A stretch of DNA of 64,000 nucleotides, taken from the NCBI GenBank assembly GCA_022266195.1, contig WHVY01000006.1, positions 4,154,001 through 4,218,000 of the forward strand, given 5' to 3'. This document shows, one piece after another, positions 45,311 to 58,785 of this stretch. The position numbers were made by a program, and so were the translations under genes. Position 1 is the first letter of the stretch, and every line of letters begins with the position of its first letter. The stretch is from Tetranychus cinnabarinus (taxonomy: Eukaryota > Arthropoda > Arachnida > Trombidiformes > Tetranychidae). The notes below the pieces were generated by a model. It ran no database searches, was not told where the DNA came from, and was given only the letters and a program-made list of their open reading frames with translations.

Positions 45311-48300
45311 ATGAAAAATACCAACGAAAATGCCACTAATGGTTACAATGTATACAAGATGAATGATCTCTCTAACTCGATAATAACGTAAGTTGAATTA
45401 ATTTTGACCAAAATCCAAATACGATGGGCGTCTTTTTATACCTTACAAGCTAATTGATTGATGAGTTAGTCTTGAAACTTTGATGAGTAGCCAGAGCAAG
45501 AAATTGGATCTTCTGAAACTTTGTGTAGGTCAATTAATTGTGCTGATCCTGGATAATCAAACAAGACAAGAAACAAGTCCAATATCATCACATTGATTGT
45601 GTCGAGTTGCCATGAGTAGGTTGAAAAATGAAGAAGCAAAAACCAAACCAGAGTAAAATAACCAATATATCAAACATCACTGTGGTTCACTGTTAACGAT
45701 GAGGAAATGATTTAGATTAGACAGTTAAAAATTATTTTTCAAATCAGTGCTTTTCATCAGTTCAATTAAATATTGGAGGATTCAACTCAAATTTAAAATC
45801 AGATCAGTTTACAAGTTGTTAAAAAATGTTACCTTGTTTACACTGTGAAAATACCTTGCCAGAAGGATTTAGTTTGCTTTCAATGTATTCACCATTATCA
45901 GAACATTTGTTATAACTCACTGTGAGCCATGGATCAGCCATCAACTAACCGTGAAACAGTCACCCAATCTGATTTGGTTCAGTAAGTTAATCCCTTGTTG
46001 TTTTGAATCTGGTACACTGTGAATTGTAAACGGATGTTTGAACCATTAAACCATTTATAACAGTAAGAAAATCAAAGTTGCTAAGACTAAGAGCCAAATG
46101 TGACAACAACAGAGTGAAAAACATAAGATACTTACTTAGGGTTAAGTTGATTGTCCAACAACTCTTTACTTAATTGTAAAGACATTAAAACATAAGAGAT
46201 GGCATTAGATTTTCTTTGTCTTTTGTTTACCACTAAAATTAATCCGCTAGGCTAATCTCTTTTCAAAAATATGGTAACCGTTTTTACTTGTTTAGTCGCC
46301 ATTAGATAAACCTTGAGTCATTTCTCTTATCTAATCTCATCTCTACTTGTGTAACAGCAAACCAAACTGGTGGCATCGACGAACCCGACTCGAAAGACGG
46401 TTAATTTCACTATTTATCGGTTTAACCATTTTCATCTTATCCGGAATAATTACATTAACAATCTTCATAGTTGCCAAGGATGCCAAGGATGCCGACGATT
46501 TAAAGTATTTATCAAGCTCTTCCAATGAACAGTATTGTTTAACTCCAGGTTGTGTTAAAGCAGGTAAGGTATCAAATATGTAATTTTATTTTACCTCCAT
46601 CTTTATTGTATTTTGTTAATTTTAAATTTCTGTTTATCTTCCATGTTTGGACTAAATCTACCTATTTGTGAATTTCTTGTGTATTTCATGTTCATATCTT
46701 GAAGCCGCTCGTATTTTGGATAATCTTGATACAAGTGTATCTCCTTGTGATGATTTTTACGATTTTGCATGTGGAGGTTGGATTAAAAAGAAATTCATCA
46801 GTGAAGATCAGACAGGAATTACTCAGTTTGGTGCTATACGAGATGACCTCAACAGAAAATTGCGAGGTAAGCCAGTTGTTCGCGTTCTTAGATTTCTATT
46901 CATTTGCATGATTTCTTTCATAAATTGCTTTCACTACAAACTCAATGATGGTCCAATAATTGTCTTTTAAAATGCTTCAATATTAAGTGGATATTGTGCA
47001 TAACACTTTTTTCGTGATGACCAATCTCCCACGGGCTCTAATTGCAGTGAAAGTCATTTCATCTATTGATTATATTCCAATAGACAAACTAATTGTGTCC
47101 ATTTGCAATCAAGTTGCTTTCTAAGTTTATTGTTATTTTGAATCATTTTCACCTTGACTTTCTCGGATACTTCAGTGCACTCTTGGAATGACCCAATTCA
47201 CTGAGTCAAGAGGGAAAGAGTGAGTGTATTAATGTACCAACACATTGTTGGCGCTGTTTAAACAGACAATTTAAGGAAACCAGTTCAAGATCAACTGATT
47301 GATTAATTAGCCAAAAGAGCTCAAAAAATAGACGAAATCAACAATTCACTTTTACTGTTGGCTTCTTCATTTCTTTAATTTAGTTCAAAGTAAAAGTTAT
47401 TTACTTTTTTATGACTACTGTTGGCTAATTGATTAAAATAACCATCGATTAGCAGCTGAATGACCAACTAATTGAAATATTCATTATAATCAGCTTTGCG
47501 TTTAATGTAAGCGAATTTTAAAACTGTATCTTAATCTTGTTATTGATACAAGAATATAATTGCTTTATATAAGAGTAATCTATTCTGGTAGCTTTTTTCT
47601 GGTAAAGGCTTCCATAAAATAATATTTTGATCATTCCACAATTTTTCATGACAAATCTCATTAACCCTGGTATAAACTCAGTCTTTCTCAATATTGAGAA
47701 ATGAAAATCTTGACTCAATAAAATTAAGAGTCAATTTACCATGTAGATATTGCTCGAGGTAAAAAAGTATGACTTTAAAATGCAATAATTTCATTTTAGA
47801 CTCGTAATCTGTACATTTATTACTATAAAATCATGAGAATTATTGCTGAAAGTAAACAATATCACAGATATATTACTCAATTGAATCCCAAGTCACACTT
47901 TTTTAATTATCTTATGTCATCTGCAGATCAAATTAAAAATCAAACAAAGCTGTTAATTGACAATTTGCCAACCAACATCAAATGAGCAAGAAAAGCCAAA
48001 GCCTGTAGGGTTGAAACCAGAATCAATAGACACCAAATACTCCGACTCATTGTCAAGTCAATAACATCATGAGACAAATTATCTTATGATGCTTATTAAC
48101 CTTGCCTTTGTTATATTATTATTAATTTAATCATAATGTAGTAATTAAAGTCACTGAATAGCAAAAAAAGCACCTTAACTTACATTTCATTATCACTTGG
48201 AAAAGTCAAGGTTAATACAGAAAATTTTCAATCATAATCAAACTGATCAAAGCCAATTTTAATAGCTGACACTAAGCTAACAATAAGCAAACAATTAGCT

Positions 48301-51300
48301 AATATTGAGCTAACTACTTGCCGCAATTTACTTTCACTTTCTCAACAATTTACATATACGATAACAATTAAGTGTATCAAATTGTACCAGCAAATGCTTT
48401 GATCTCAACATCTGATATTTGAAATTACACTCCACTATTCTCTTAAGGCAACGTTTTTTACTCTTTCTTTCTCGACTATCTCTTACTTTCTCTCTTACTT
48501 TTTTAGAAGAAAGGTTTCCTTAAGAGGGTAGTGGTGTGTATTCAAATTTTGATTTTCAAAATTTTTAACCATTTCAAATATTGAATCAACTAATGTGATT
48601 TTAACTTATTGATTTAAACTGTCAGTCCGATTGAGTAGCAATCAATCAACTGCTTTGGTGACCTTTGACACAATTGACTTTACCTTGGAATCAAACACTA
48701 CAATTGATTAACATGCCAGTGATTCAATAACCATAATGTAAACTGTTTCACATCTCAGCCAGACTCGTCAGAATGTATTAATTTAACATGATATTAATAA
48801 CAATTTAACAGTTAATCCAGTTGACTGTACAATTCAAGGTCCAAAGATGAAGACCAACGAACTGTAGTTAATTTTTCCGGTAGCTTTGATTTACTCTGAT
48901 TACCGTTTGATTCAATTTAAGTTTAAACCAAATTGAAAAGCAATCAATAGTTCATAAACCAGGCAACAAATGATAAATAACTTGATTCCTTTTCACTTCA
49001 AAGAACTGAAATCAACTCATTTTACTGTCCATTTTTGATGGACAATGTATTTATGTTTTAGGTTCAAGTTTAGATGACAGTTAATCACAATTTAATTTTC
49101 ATCACCTTAACCAATTTACCTTTGTTGGTTGTTTTGTCATCAATCTCATGAAATGGTCAAGTTGCATTTAGATTCAATGTTTTCAATCATGTTTACTATT
49201 AACCTTTTAACTGTTTATTTCAATTGATTAACAACTATTTTCCTTGTTACAGGTTAAAATTAATTAATCGAGTCATCCTTCAAACAACAATTAATCTATT
49301 AATTTTCCTGTTTCATTATTTAGACCTGAGTTTGATTTAATATTACATTAAATCAATCCTTTTAGTTGGTTAAACTGACAATCATCAATATTAATAAGCG
49401 ATGTGATTTGTTAAGTTCATTTTTAAGGTCAACATGATTTATGTTAATGAAAATTAATGACAATTTAAACAAATTTATCTCAAAGCTAATGAAAAATGAA
49501 GATGAAAATTTAAAATTTTACTTCAAATTATTCATTTAATTCAATTTTCAATTGTGGTCACTAAATTATTGTTAACTTGTTAACATTTGTTGGACATCAA
49601 ATCTTTACTGTCCAGTAATTGTTAACCATAATGGCCACTTAATAGTTGCTCTTGAACTTGGACACTTTGTATCCTTAAGGTTAGTTGAAAAGATTGGTTA
49701 TTCAAATTGATTCACAGCTCAGACCGATAAAAAATTATAATTGATCAACTTTACAATTTGTTAACAAATTGATTTTAGTCAAAGCTCTTAACCACAATGG
49801 ATAATGAAGTTCAATTTGTAAAATTGTAAATATAAATGAATGCAATTAGATTTGTTGAAATATTGAATTGAACCTTTTGATCAATACATTTTAATCATGT
49901 TTTAATTTCTTTAATCCACAGAATTGGTCGAAAACGATGGAGACAATTCAAACGAAGCAATCTATTTCAAGATGATGAGGACTGTTTACAAACAATGCAT
50001 GAATCTGAGTAAGTAATATGGAATGGTTGACAATTTACTTTAATTTTCTTAATTTTCTTCCAGTTTAGGCTTAGATTTGGATCTTCTGATGTACATAAGA
50101 GTGTAAAGTGAAACAATATCATTTAGTAGATTGAAAGGAAAGCTGATTTAGTGTTAAAGTGTTATTGTGTTTGGACTCAAGTTATGCTCGATCATGACCT
50201 GAAAATTTTAGGAACATTGTGTGTTGATTCGTGATTCACCGAAGAACCTTATTAATGATCAATAAATTTGTGCTTAATTTGACTCTTCAGAAATTTAGCT
50301 CAACTCATTGTTAGTTTCAAATTTAATCAATTTCTTGAAATGTAAATAATTTCGTCCAAGTCACTCAATTGTTGGAAATTAACAGATTTAATATCATTGC
50401 AATTCATGATTAGCCTTGATTGACTCGACTAATTTTCCCTTTTGGAGTGCCAATTAGCAACTCTATTGAGACTTCACACTCACACACAAAATTCATTGAA
50501 ACTTATCAATTTTAACGTTAAAATGTTTCATTTTTCTGCTTTATCAAATTTCGTTTTTCACTTTCAATTTTCAACAATTGATCTAATTAAGCCTTGATTT
50601 GATACAATTGTCTTTTCGTGGATGTTTAATGTAAAACAAAATACGCTTAATTTACTCTAATTTTTATAAACATAAATCACGAACCAGAAAATAGTCAAAT
50701 GTTGATTAGTTTATGAGTGTCTCTGCTTGTTGGTAATAGATTTACTAATCAATGAAAAATACTTTAATTTGTTTTTGATTTTGTTAATTTTCCAGGTGAA
50801 ATCAATGAACAATCAAAGGGTGAAGTGATTAAGGATATTGTTGATCTTGGTGGCTGGCCATTAATTGAAGGACCTACATGGAGGGAAGCTGAATTTGATT
50901 GGATTGAAGCACTAAAAAAGATGAGAGCCAAAGGATATGACCATAACATTTTCCTCTCGATTTATGTTTCACCTGATGTTAAAAATAATAGTCGACACAT
51001 AATTGAGGTAATTTAACCTCCTACTGATACAAATTGTTTGGACGTATTACAAGCCTAGTTGAACACTCATTCCCTGACTATTAATAGAGATGAAGTCTCA
51101 AAATTTAATGGTCAACCAATCCTTTAAACAATAGATTTATTAGATTGATTAACTTGATGGGGATGTAGCTACATTGGAAACAATAAGGAGAAAATTTTCT
51201 TTTGATTGCTCATTGGATTATTTAACCTGTTTATCAGCCTGAAAGCAATCTTGAATTGTCAATTGCTGTGGTATTTTATTTACACTCAATTTGAAATGAA

Positions 51301-54300
51301 AAAAAAGTAACCTGATGGAGATGATGACTATGATTATCAAGATGAAAAGGAAGATGAAGAGGCGTAAAAGCAAGATTTGGAGGGTTAAGTTTGATAGGTA
51401 CAATTGTGAAACTGTCATCATTATGGGTCCTTAATGTTGTTTAAAGGACGTTACGATTCAACGAACTCATTGAATAGCAGTTCAAACAGTTTTAACAATC
51501 GACCACCAATTGATTGTTCAACTGACTTTACTTATGACTCCTTCACTATCTGTCAATATATTGATAAATTACATGTTTTCCCATGGTATGACCAATATCA
51601 GGCTAGTTAATTAAAAGGAATAGTTGATCACCCATTCCTTAATCAGAACTATTCTCATTTACCTATCAAGCTTCACACCAAGCTCAATATCTCATTGAAA
51701 CATTGACTTTTTGTCTCTTTTTTTTCATTGTAAGCAATACACTTTTGTTAGATAAAAGGAAACCAAGCAATTTTATTAAGTTGAATTGAGTCAATGAATG
51801 ATCATTGAAAATTATAAATTGTTTTCTTACCTTTTTCCTATTTCCTTTATAGATTGATCAAGCCTACCTTGGAGTTCCTGATCGTAAATATCTTCTCAAA
51901 GGAATGAATGATTCTACTGTTAAAGCATATTACAAGGCAATCGTTGATTCGGCTTCTTACATTGGACAAAACTCCAAGGAAGCAATCGAAAAAGGTGCCA
52001 GTGAAATAATCGATTTTGAAACACAATTAGCCAAGGTTGGTTGAATATAAATCTGACAAGCAATGCTTAGACTGACAAATTATGCGTATTTGATATTGTT
52101 TATTAATTGCTAAATGGTAATCAATTCTTCTTGTTTTTCAGTATTCTTTACCCAGTGAGGAACGACGTAATTTCACCAAAATGTATCATAAAATTCAACT
52201 TATTGATCTTAAAAGAATCGCTCCAAATGTGAGAAATTATCTATTTACTAATATTTCAATTGTTATAATCACGATAATCAACCCAAGCTGTTTTCAGCAT
52301 TCAGTTTTATTTTTAATTCCCCAATCTAAACAATCAATGACAATGATAATTGAATAAGATTCTTAAATTAACAAGGTTTTATTGGTTATTATTGATTGTT
52401 ATCATCGTTTAATGAGTAAACAGAGTGATAGTAATTTATATTTTTAAATCTCTTTTTCCATTAAACTTTACAGATAGATTGGCCCAACATTGTGCGAAGT
52501 ATGATGGTTGTTAATGTTTCAGATAATGAAGAAATTAATGTGAAAGTTCCTCGATTTTTACGATCTGTTGATACTCTCATTGCTAATACTGATAAAAGGT
52601 ATTTAAAGATTGGTTATTTTAACGTTATTAGATTACATTTTATACTGATTTGTATCATTTTTAATTCATCCAACAGAATCCTTGCCAATTACATGATATG
52701 GAGAGCTGTTTTCTCTGCTTTACCATCTGCTGAAGAACCTTTGCGTAAAATATCGGAAGCATATTCACGAGTAATCTCAGGTCGAAAAACCGAAAAGCCT
52801 CGCTGGGACACTTGTATGAAAAGACTTTATTCAAGCTTTGGTACACCTTTGTCTGCTTTATATGTTTCCCGTAATTTTGATGAAAAAAGTAGGAAACAAG
52901 CAGCATCAATGGTTGATTATATTAGAGGCCAATTTATTGCATCTCTTAAAAAAATTGATTGGATGGATGAAGCAACTCGCGCAAAGGCCATTGAAAAGGC
53001 AGAAGAAATGTTTGTTCAAATTGGTTATCCGCCAGAACTATTGGATGAATCTAAAGTCATGTCAATCTATGAAGGTGTACGTAATTACTAACATGCACAC
53101 TAATTCAATTCTTAATTCGATTCGACATGATTTTAATTTTACTCTATTTTCTTTCATTTTGCTAACAGATAAATATTTCAGATGATACTAAATACTATCA
53201 CAATGTTCAGAAGCTTCGTAAATTTTGGACTGATTATGGGCTGCAGAAATTGAGAGAGCCTTTAATCAAAGACGAGTAAGTGAATGATTAAGATAACAGT
53301 GTTTTTAATGAGACAATCAATAATCGATACATCTTTGTTTTTTACAGTTGGAAACGTTTTTCTGAGGCAGCAACTGTGAACGCATTCAACAATTTCATTG
53401 AAAACAGCATTAAATTTCCAGCTGGGATCCTTCAAGGAGTATTTTATGACAGAGAAAGGCCTAATTATCTTAATTACGGCGGTATTGGATATATCATTGG
53501 ACATGAAATAACACATGGTTTCGATGATCGAGGTAATTGTTAATTATTTGAAAGCCTTAGAACGAATGATCATGAGAATAAGTTCCATTACATAGAAACC
53601 AAAACAGAGTTGGGCTTTTTTGGTTGAGCTGAGTTGTGGTTAAGACATTCGAGTGCTTGGTTGGCTGGTTAAATTGTTGCTCTGCACTTAAAATCTTCCG
53701 TTTCTATCGAAGTGATGTGGAAAATTTGCCACTCATTTAGTGTTATGTTCATACTTGACTTAGCACTTATGAATTTTTCAGTCTTATTTAACATTGAAAA
53801 ACAAAAGCTTTCCTTTGATTTTTACAATATTTACCTTTTAATAGATGTGATTGATTTTACTTTGATTTTTGTTTTTTTTCATGTTTATAAATACTTCAAC
53901 ATCCACCTTATGTACATGCTAATTGAATGTCATTTTTCAATATACTCAGGTCGACAATTTGATAAAAATGGAAATAATCGTAATTGGTGGGAACCTGAAA
54001 CTGAGAAAAACTTTGCCTCTCGAGTTCGCTGTATAATTGAACAATATGGTAATTATACAGTTGATGAAGTTAAAGAGAAGGTCAATGGTATCAATACTCA
54101 AGGTGAAAATATTGCTGATAATGGTGGACTTAAACAAGCTTATTTGGTAAATTATCGACTCCAAGAATCAATATTGATTTTAATCTTATTTCAATATTTT
54201 TCAACCTCAGCTTTTATAATTTAAAATTTGTTTTATCTTCATTTTCAAGGGTTATCTTAAATACATCGAAGACAATGGTCCCGAGCCTTTACTTCCAGGA

Positions 54301-54686
54301 GTTTCAATGAACCAGCAACAACTATTTTGGATAGGAGCTGCCAATGTAAGCTTAGACATCAAGTTATATCTTTGATAATCAGTTTACAATAATTTCCTTT
54401 TACAATTTTGATAGATTTGGTGTTCTAAATTAAGGCCACAATCAATGAAATTAAGAATTGCCACTGGAGTTCACAGTCCTGCAAAGTTCAGGTGAAAACT
54501 TTGTTTTATATGTGCATTTATATCTAAATTTTCCTTGAGTTTCTTAACAATAATTTAATATCGATTTGATTATTTTTTTTCGACAGAGTTAATGGTCCAC
54601 TGTCAAACATGGAGCATTTCTCGGAAACTTTCAACTGTCCAAAAGGATCTCCTATGAACCCGGAAAGAAAATGTAACGTTTGGTGA
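45311..54686 (+). CDS. Neprilysin-like M13 zinc metallopeptidase, 766/758 aa
   Basis: Fourteen shared exons: 46358-46563, 46705-46866, 49922-50008, 50796-51007, 51853-52035, 52142-52228, 52474-52598, 52677-53076, 53169-53275, 53348-53532, 53950-54146, 54250-54345, 54415-54491, 54587-54686. They are preceded by one of two first exons (45311-45387 or 45930-45982). Type II topology: short cytoplasmic tail, basic RRTRLERR, membrane helix (LFIGLTIFILSGIITLTIFI). M13 marks are SPCDDFYDFACGGW, NAFNNF, the zinc site HEITH (residues 601-605), third ligand Glu663 in ENIADNGG, and a C-terminal CNVW. It cleaves short peptides, such as neuropeptides, outside the cell by family. NAFNNF replaces the usual NAFY. 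All phases join without stops. Confidence 0.93.
45930..45982 (+). other. Alternative first exon of the M13 peptidase
   Basis: ATG 45930 gives MDQPSTNRETVTQSDLV and ends in CA before GTAAGT, phase 2, exactly as exon 45311-45387 does. Either exon can splice to 46358 to continue KPNWWHRR. The two exons are 540 bp apart, which implies two promoters or alternative splicing. Confidence 0.6.
46867..49921 (+). other. Large 3.05-kb intron of the M13 peptidase
   Basis: Far longer than the other introns (most under 150 nt, a few 0.4-0.85 kb). I see no gene in it on either strand. A palindrome-like pair occurs at about 48440-48525: ATTCTCTTAAGGCAACG and CCTTAAGAGGG, separated by a CT-rich tract. Confidence 0.5.
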
Positions 54687-55506
54687 TTTAAAGGGGATTT
54701 CACTATGAAAGTGATTAAATTGCATTGGAATATCGGTTTGGTGATTGAATTAAAATTATGATTATAAATATTACTATTATTTTGGCTTTTAATAGTCATT
54801 ATACATTATGATAAACGAGAATAATACTAAAAAATCAAAACATTATTCAATCATAAAGCTTTAACTATTAGACATTCCTAGATATGTATTTCTGTAAAAA
54901 GACTCATTTGTTGACATTTATGTATTTATTTTGATATTGGAGAATCAATTTTCTCCAAAATTTGGATCTAATTTAATCAATTTCTGAATCATTTATTATA
55001 GAATAAAAATGGTTGTTATTTAATTTTGTCGCTCTTATTCAACTATTTTATAATGCAATTTTAACTTGTTAAAAGTTGAAAATGATTGAAATCGATGTTA
55101 TAAAATTGATAGCAATTTGATTAAACCTTATTATGGCTGTAAATGAATATCATTTAATGAATCTTTAATACATTTAAATCGTTATGAAATGGTTAACATT
55201 ATCAATTGAAAATAGTGTCATGAAATCTTAAATAAACAAGAGTAACAAAAGGATTTTATATTTAGATCAAACAATAAGTTTTGCATGGAAAAGTTGAATT
55301 TCGTTTTTATAATAATGATTATAACCTTTCCATTTATTTACAGATACATTATTTGTAGCACAATCTGGTATAATAACAGCCAAGTTGAACTGAAAAAGTA
55401 TAAGTATTCAATGTTGAGTTGTATCGATGAAATTGGTGATGAAGATGACGATGATGGTGAGAATGATTTATTGTTAAAATTTAATCAATTGATTGTTTCC
55501 ATGAGG
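54687..55506. other. Convergent 3' region of peptidase and GTPase
   Basis: AATAAA at 55002-55007 can end the peptidase transcript. TTTATT at 55467-55472 is a minus-strand poly(A) signal just past the GTPase stop. A 75-codon + strand frame at 55285 overlaps the GTPase end and is not supported. Confidence 0.5.
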
Positions 55507-58500
55507 CTATAAAGATGCAATAGGAGGGCTTCGTTTGTGTGCTGTTTCCAGAATAATCTCTTTCTTTTGCTTACAGCTGTTCATCAGACCCGGATTGCCA
55601 TTTGATTGTGATATACTGTTTGATCTTCGATGTTTATCTTCGGTTGATCCTTCATTGGACAAACTAACTCGCCCATCTCGAATGATAGTGTAATACTGAG
55701 AAGATCCTGGACTATTTTTACCACCAAAAACCGCACCAAAGGCTCGAGTAACTGAGTTTAAGCTCAACTTTTTAATGGCCTGACCAGGCTGGTATGTCAT
55801 TGTGGTCCCACTGAATCTTTCAAACAACGATCGCGCTTCTCTGATCAAACCATGGAAGGCTAAAGTTACACCAACAAAGTTTTCAGCAGCAGATATCTTT
55901 GAGAAGAAAATAAAGGAATATTAATGATAAAATGAAGTTTTTCACGGCAGATATCAATGATAAACAACGATAAGTAAAGAAATGAAAAAACCACGAGTTT
56001 CATAAACGGAGTTGTTTAATAAAATTGTCACAAATGTCTTCTGATTCAACAACTGTAGTAAAAGAGACTCGTGATTTTGACACTTAACAATTAGATTCTT
56101 ACCTCGTAGAATTGTGTCCCAAATTTGTAAGCAATATTTCTACCTTCCTCTAAATTTACTTTCCGACCCACTTCAAGATCACGTTTATTACCTAGTAGGA
56201 CCATAGGTGCCTGTAGACTGGTTAAGCCTCTCAATTTACAAATTAGCTTGACATACTGTTGAGCTTTAACGAAACTTGGCTCATCACAAATACTGTAAAC
56301 AATCATGTACGCTTGAGCCCAAATGATTTGGTCCTTGAGGTCATCATAATTTGTAAGAACATCTTGTTCCTAAAAATATAAAACAATAAATAAACCATTT
56401 AGTATGAAGTCAAATGCATTGAAAACATTCCATTAAAAGCCGGATATTAGATTATAAATAAAATAGTAAAAGATTCACCTGACTGTGTCGCGAAAAGTCA
56501 AGAATTTCAATATTTGTTAGGGCGTCATCACAATTTATGGTCTGCTTGTACAAAATATCTGATACAAAAATAAAAGATAAACGATGAGTTCATAAAAGTT
56601 GAATAAGAAAATAAATCATTGAAAAAAATTCAACTTACCACAATCTGTTTGGTACTCGCCAATGTAACGTTTGGTTAGGAAACGGACAGCAATGGCTATT
56701 TAATTGAATGAAGGAAACATATTAGATATGAATAGCACAATTCAATAATAAATAAAAGTTATCACCAATTCAGAGGACAGAATTTGATGGGAATAAAAGA
56801 TGGACTGAAGATATTTCAACAGTGAAAAATTTTGCTGCCAATACATGATAGATTCACATTTCACAAAAGGCTTGAGCAGAGGCTATCAAAATTTTTACAA
56901 AACATGAAGCACTGACAATAGAATAACATCAAAATTCTTCAAAATATAAACTCGACGCTATTATCATCAATTTAATTAGTCAACAGTTGTCATTTAATTA
57001 TAAACAAGGCCAAATAAAGTAAGCTTTGAATGTAAAAGAGACATCATCAGATGGAAAACAAAATGTCTTTGTTTTAAAATAAGCTTCTCTCTTTACCAGC
57101 TCTCAACTTTGTCTCTTTTTCAATGCTAACCGCAAAGCTTACATCTTAATAGATCTGGAAAAGTCTAGGGCGAATCAAATTTATATTTAAGCCATTCTGA
57201 TTATTATCCTCAATTAATCACAATGTTTATAAAGCTAAATGTGTTCGTTAACATAATCTCATGATTTACAGGATTATAATAATCACCATATTCATGTTTA
57301 TGTATACTTTGCTTAATTTTTCTTATAGCTTAACATCTTAGTTATCATCTTTAGCAACGGCACCATTTATTTTGGCTTGCTTGGTAAGCACTGGAATTAT
57401 CGGGTAACACTACAATTATATTATTAATACTAATATTTTGATTATCAATATTAATTAAATCAATCACTTTATCCCTTCTTCAATCATAATAATAATCATG
57501 TTCATTCAATAATTTCCTTAGCAGGTTGAATTAACTTTTAGCTTTTGAAAACATATGGTCGTAATAAGCTGATTGATAAACACTGGTTGCTTGACTGGTA
57601 ATAACAGATTCCTTGATTACCAACTTGAACATTATCAATTATCATTCCATGGTTCTCCAAAATGCTGTCGTATATTGATTGAACTAATTTTGGATAATTA
57701 TTCATAATTTTTTGCAATTACATAAAGTAAGTCTTATTCAAATTCAATTAAAGAAGCCAATCTTTACATGGAAACTTCTTGCGCCTCTATCCTATTAACT
57801 TACTTCATTTCACTTTTACAGTTATCATTTAGAAGCTGATGAAATTTTCTGTTATTTTTTAGCAACTGCCTTGCGCTATAAATCAGTCGGTGTTGTGTGT
57901 TATGGATTAAGGCATGTGACTTTGGCAAGCTTAAAGTGTTCACTCAAACCTTGACTTAGAAATTATTATCTTCATCTGTATCATGGTTATTTCCCAATCG
58001 TTTTGTTTCTGGATTGGAGATTGGATTTGCATTTTAAACGTTTGCAATCAAGTTAAACCATTCAAATGTATTTGGAAACATGAGATTTGCATTCTGATCA
58101 AGCCATTGGCCAACGGTGACCGTTCTCAAAATAAAACGATGAACGAAAGTGGGGCGACAGTTTAATACTAACAGAAAAGACTGGAGACTTGAACAGAAAT
58201 TGAAAATTGTGAGATTTATTTATCCATAAACTGATAATTTCACTAATTGCCAATCTAATTACTCACTTAAACTCATTGTTTTGCTTTTTTCTTTCAGACA
58301 TTTTGGTGGATAATCATAACCAAGTATCAACAATAAACAGCTGTGGCAAGATAACCAGATACATGTTTCCCAATAATGTATATAAATAGAGATGCTCAAT
58401 GATGGCCTAACTGTCGTGGTATCCTTGTTCAACTAGCAATATCATCCATCAATTGTGTGTTTATTCCTGCTAAACCATGTAAAGCTTCAATGTAAATTTT

Positions 58501-58785
58501 CTGAACGAGTTGAAACTATCATATGAAAACATTCATGCAAGGACAAATTATCACAAACATTGCGCAGATCTTTCACACAATTATTCATTAATTTCCCGAG
58601 TTTTGGATTTATTGGATATCAAACAATTAGTTAGCAAGTAATTTACATTAACCATAGACACAAGCGATCGTCTTCAATGAAAATTGGTGATAAGTAAAAG
58701 AGAAAAGGACAATAAAATTAAGCAAACAATTACCTGATTTACCAACGGATTTAGCTCCAAGCAGCAATATACGAAGAGATTTCAT
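55507..58785 (-). CDS. Ras-like small GTPase, RERG/RasL-type, divergent, 281 aa
   Basis: Five minus-strand exons: 58734-58785, 56639-56695, 56479-56558, 56103-56369, 55507-55896; 281 aa from MKSLRILLLGAKSVGKS. The G1 P-loop is residues 10-17 (GAKSVGKS), followed by AIAVRFLTKRYIGEY, as in the RERG/RasL11-12 group. G3 is DFSRHSQ (57-63) instead of DTAGQE, so the glycine and catalytic glutamine positions are changed. G4 is NKRD (124-127) and G5 is ISA (153-155). The C-terminal extension of about 110 residues is basic and Ser-rich with no CAAX box. Rapid or low GTP hydrolysis and no prenylation are inferred. The first exon may continue upstream; the ATG used is the first in frame. Confidence 0.8.
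56696..58733 (-). other. Intron 1 of the Ras-like GTPase
   Basis: A 2.0-kb intron between the P-loop exon and the next exon. No gene recognised inside it. A + strand 60-codon frame at 57983 has no support. Confidence 0.5.

Noticed and set aside
55285..55512. 75-codon + strand frame between peptidase and GTPase
   Set aside because: It overlaps the GTPase 3' end and has an Asp-rich repeat-like composition; no support.
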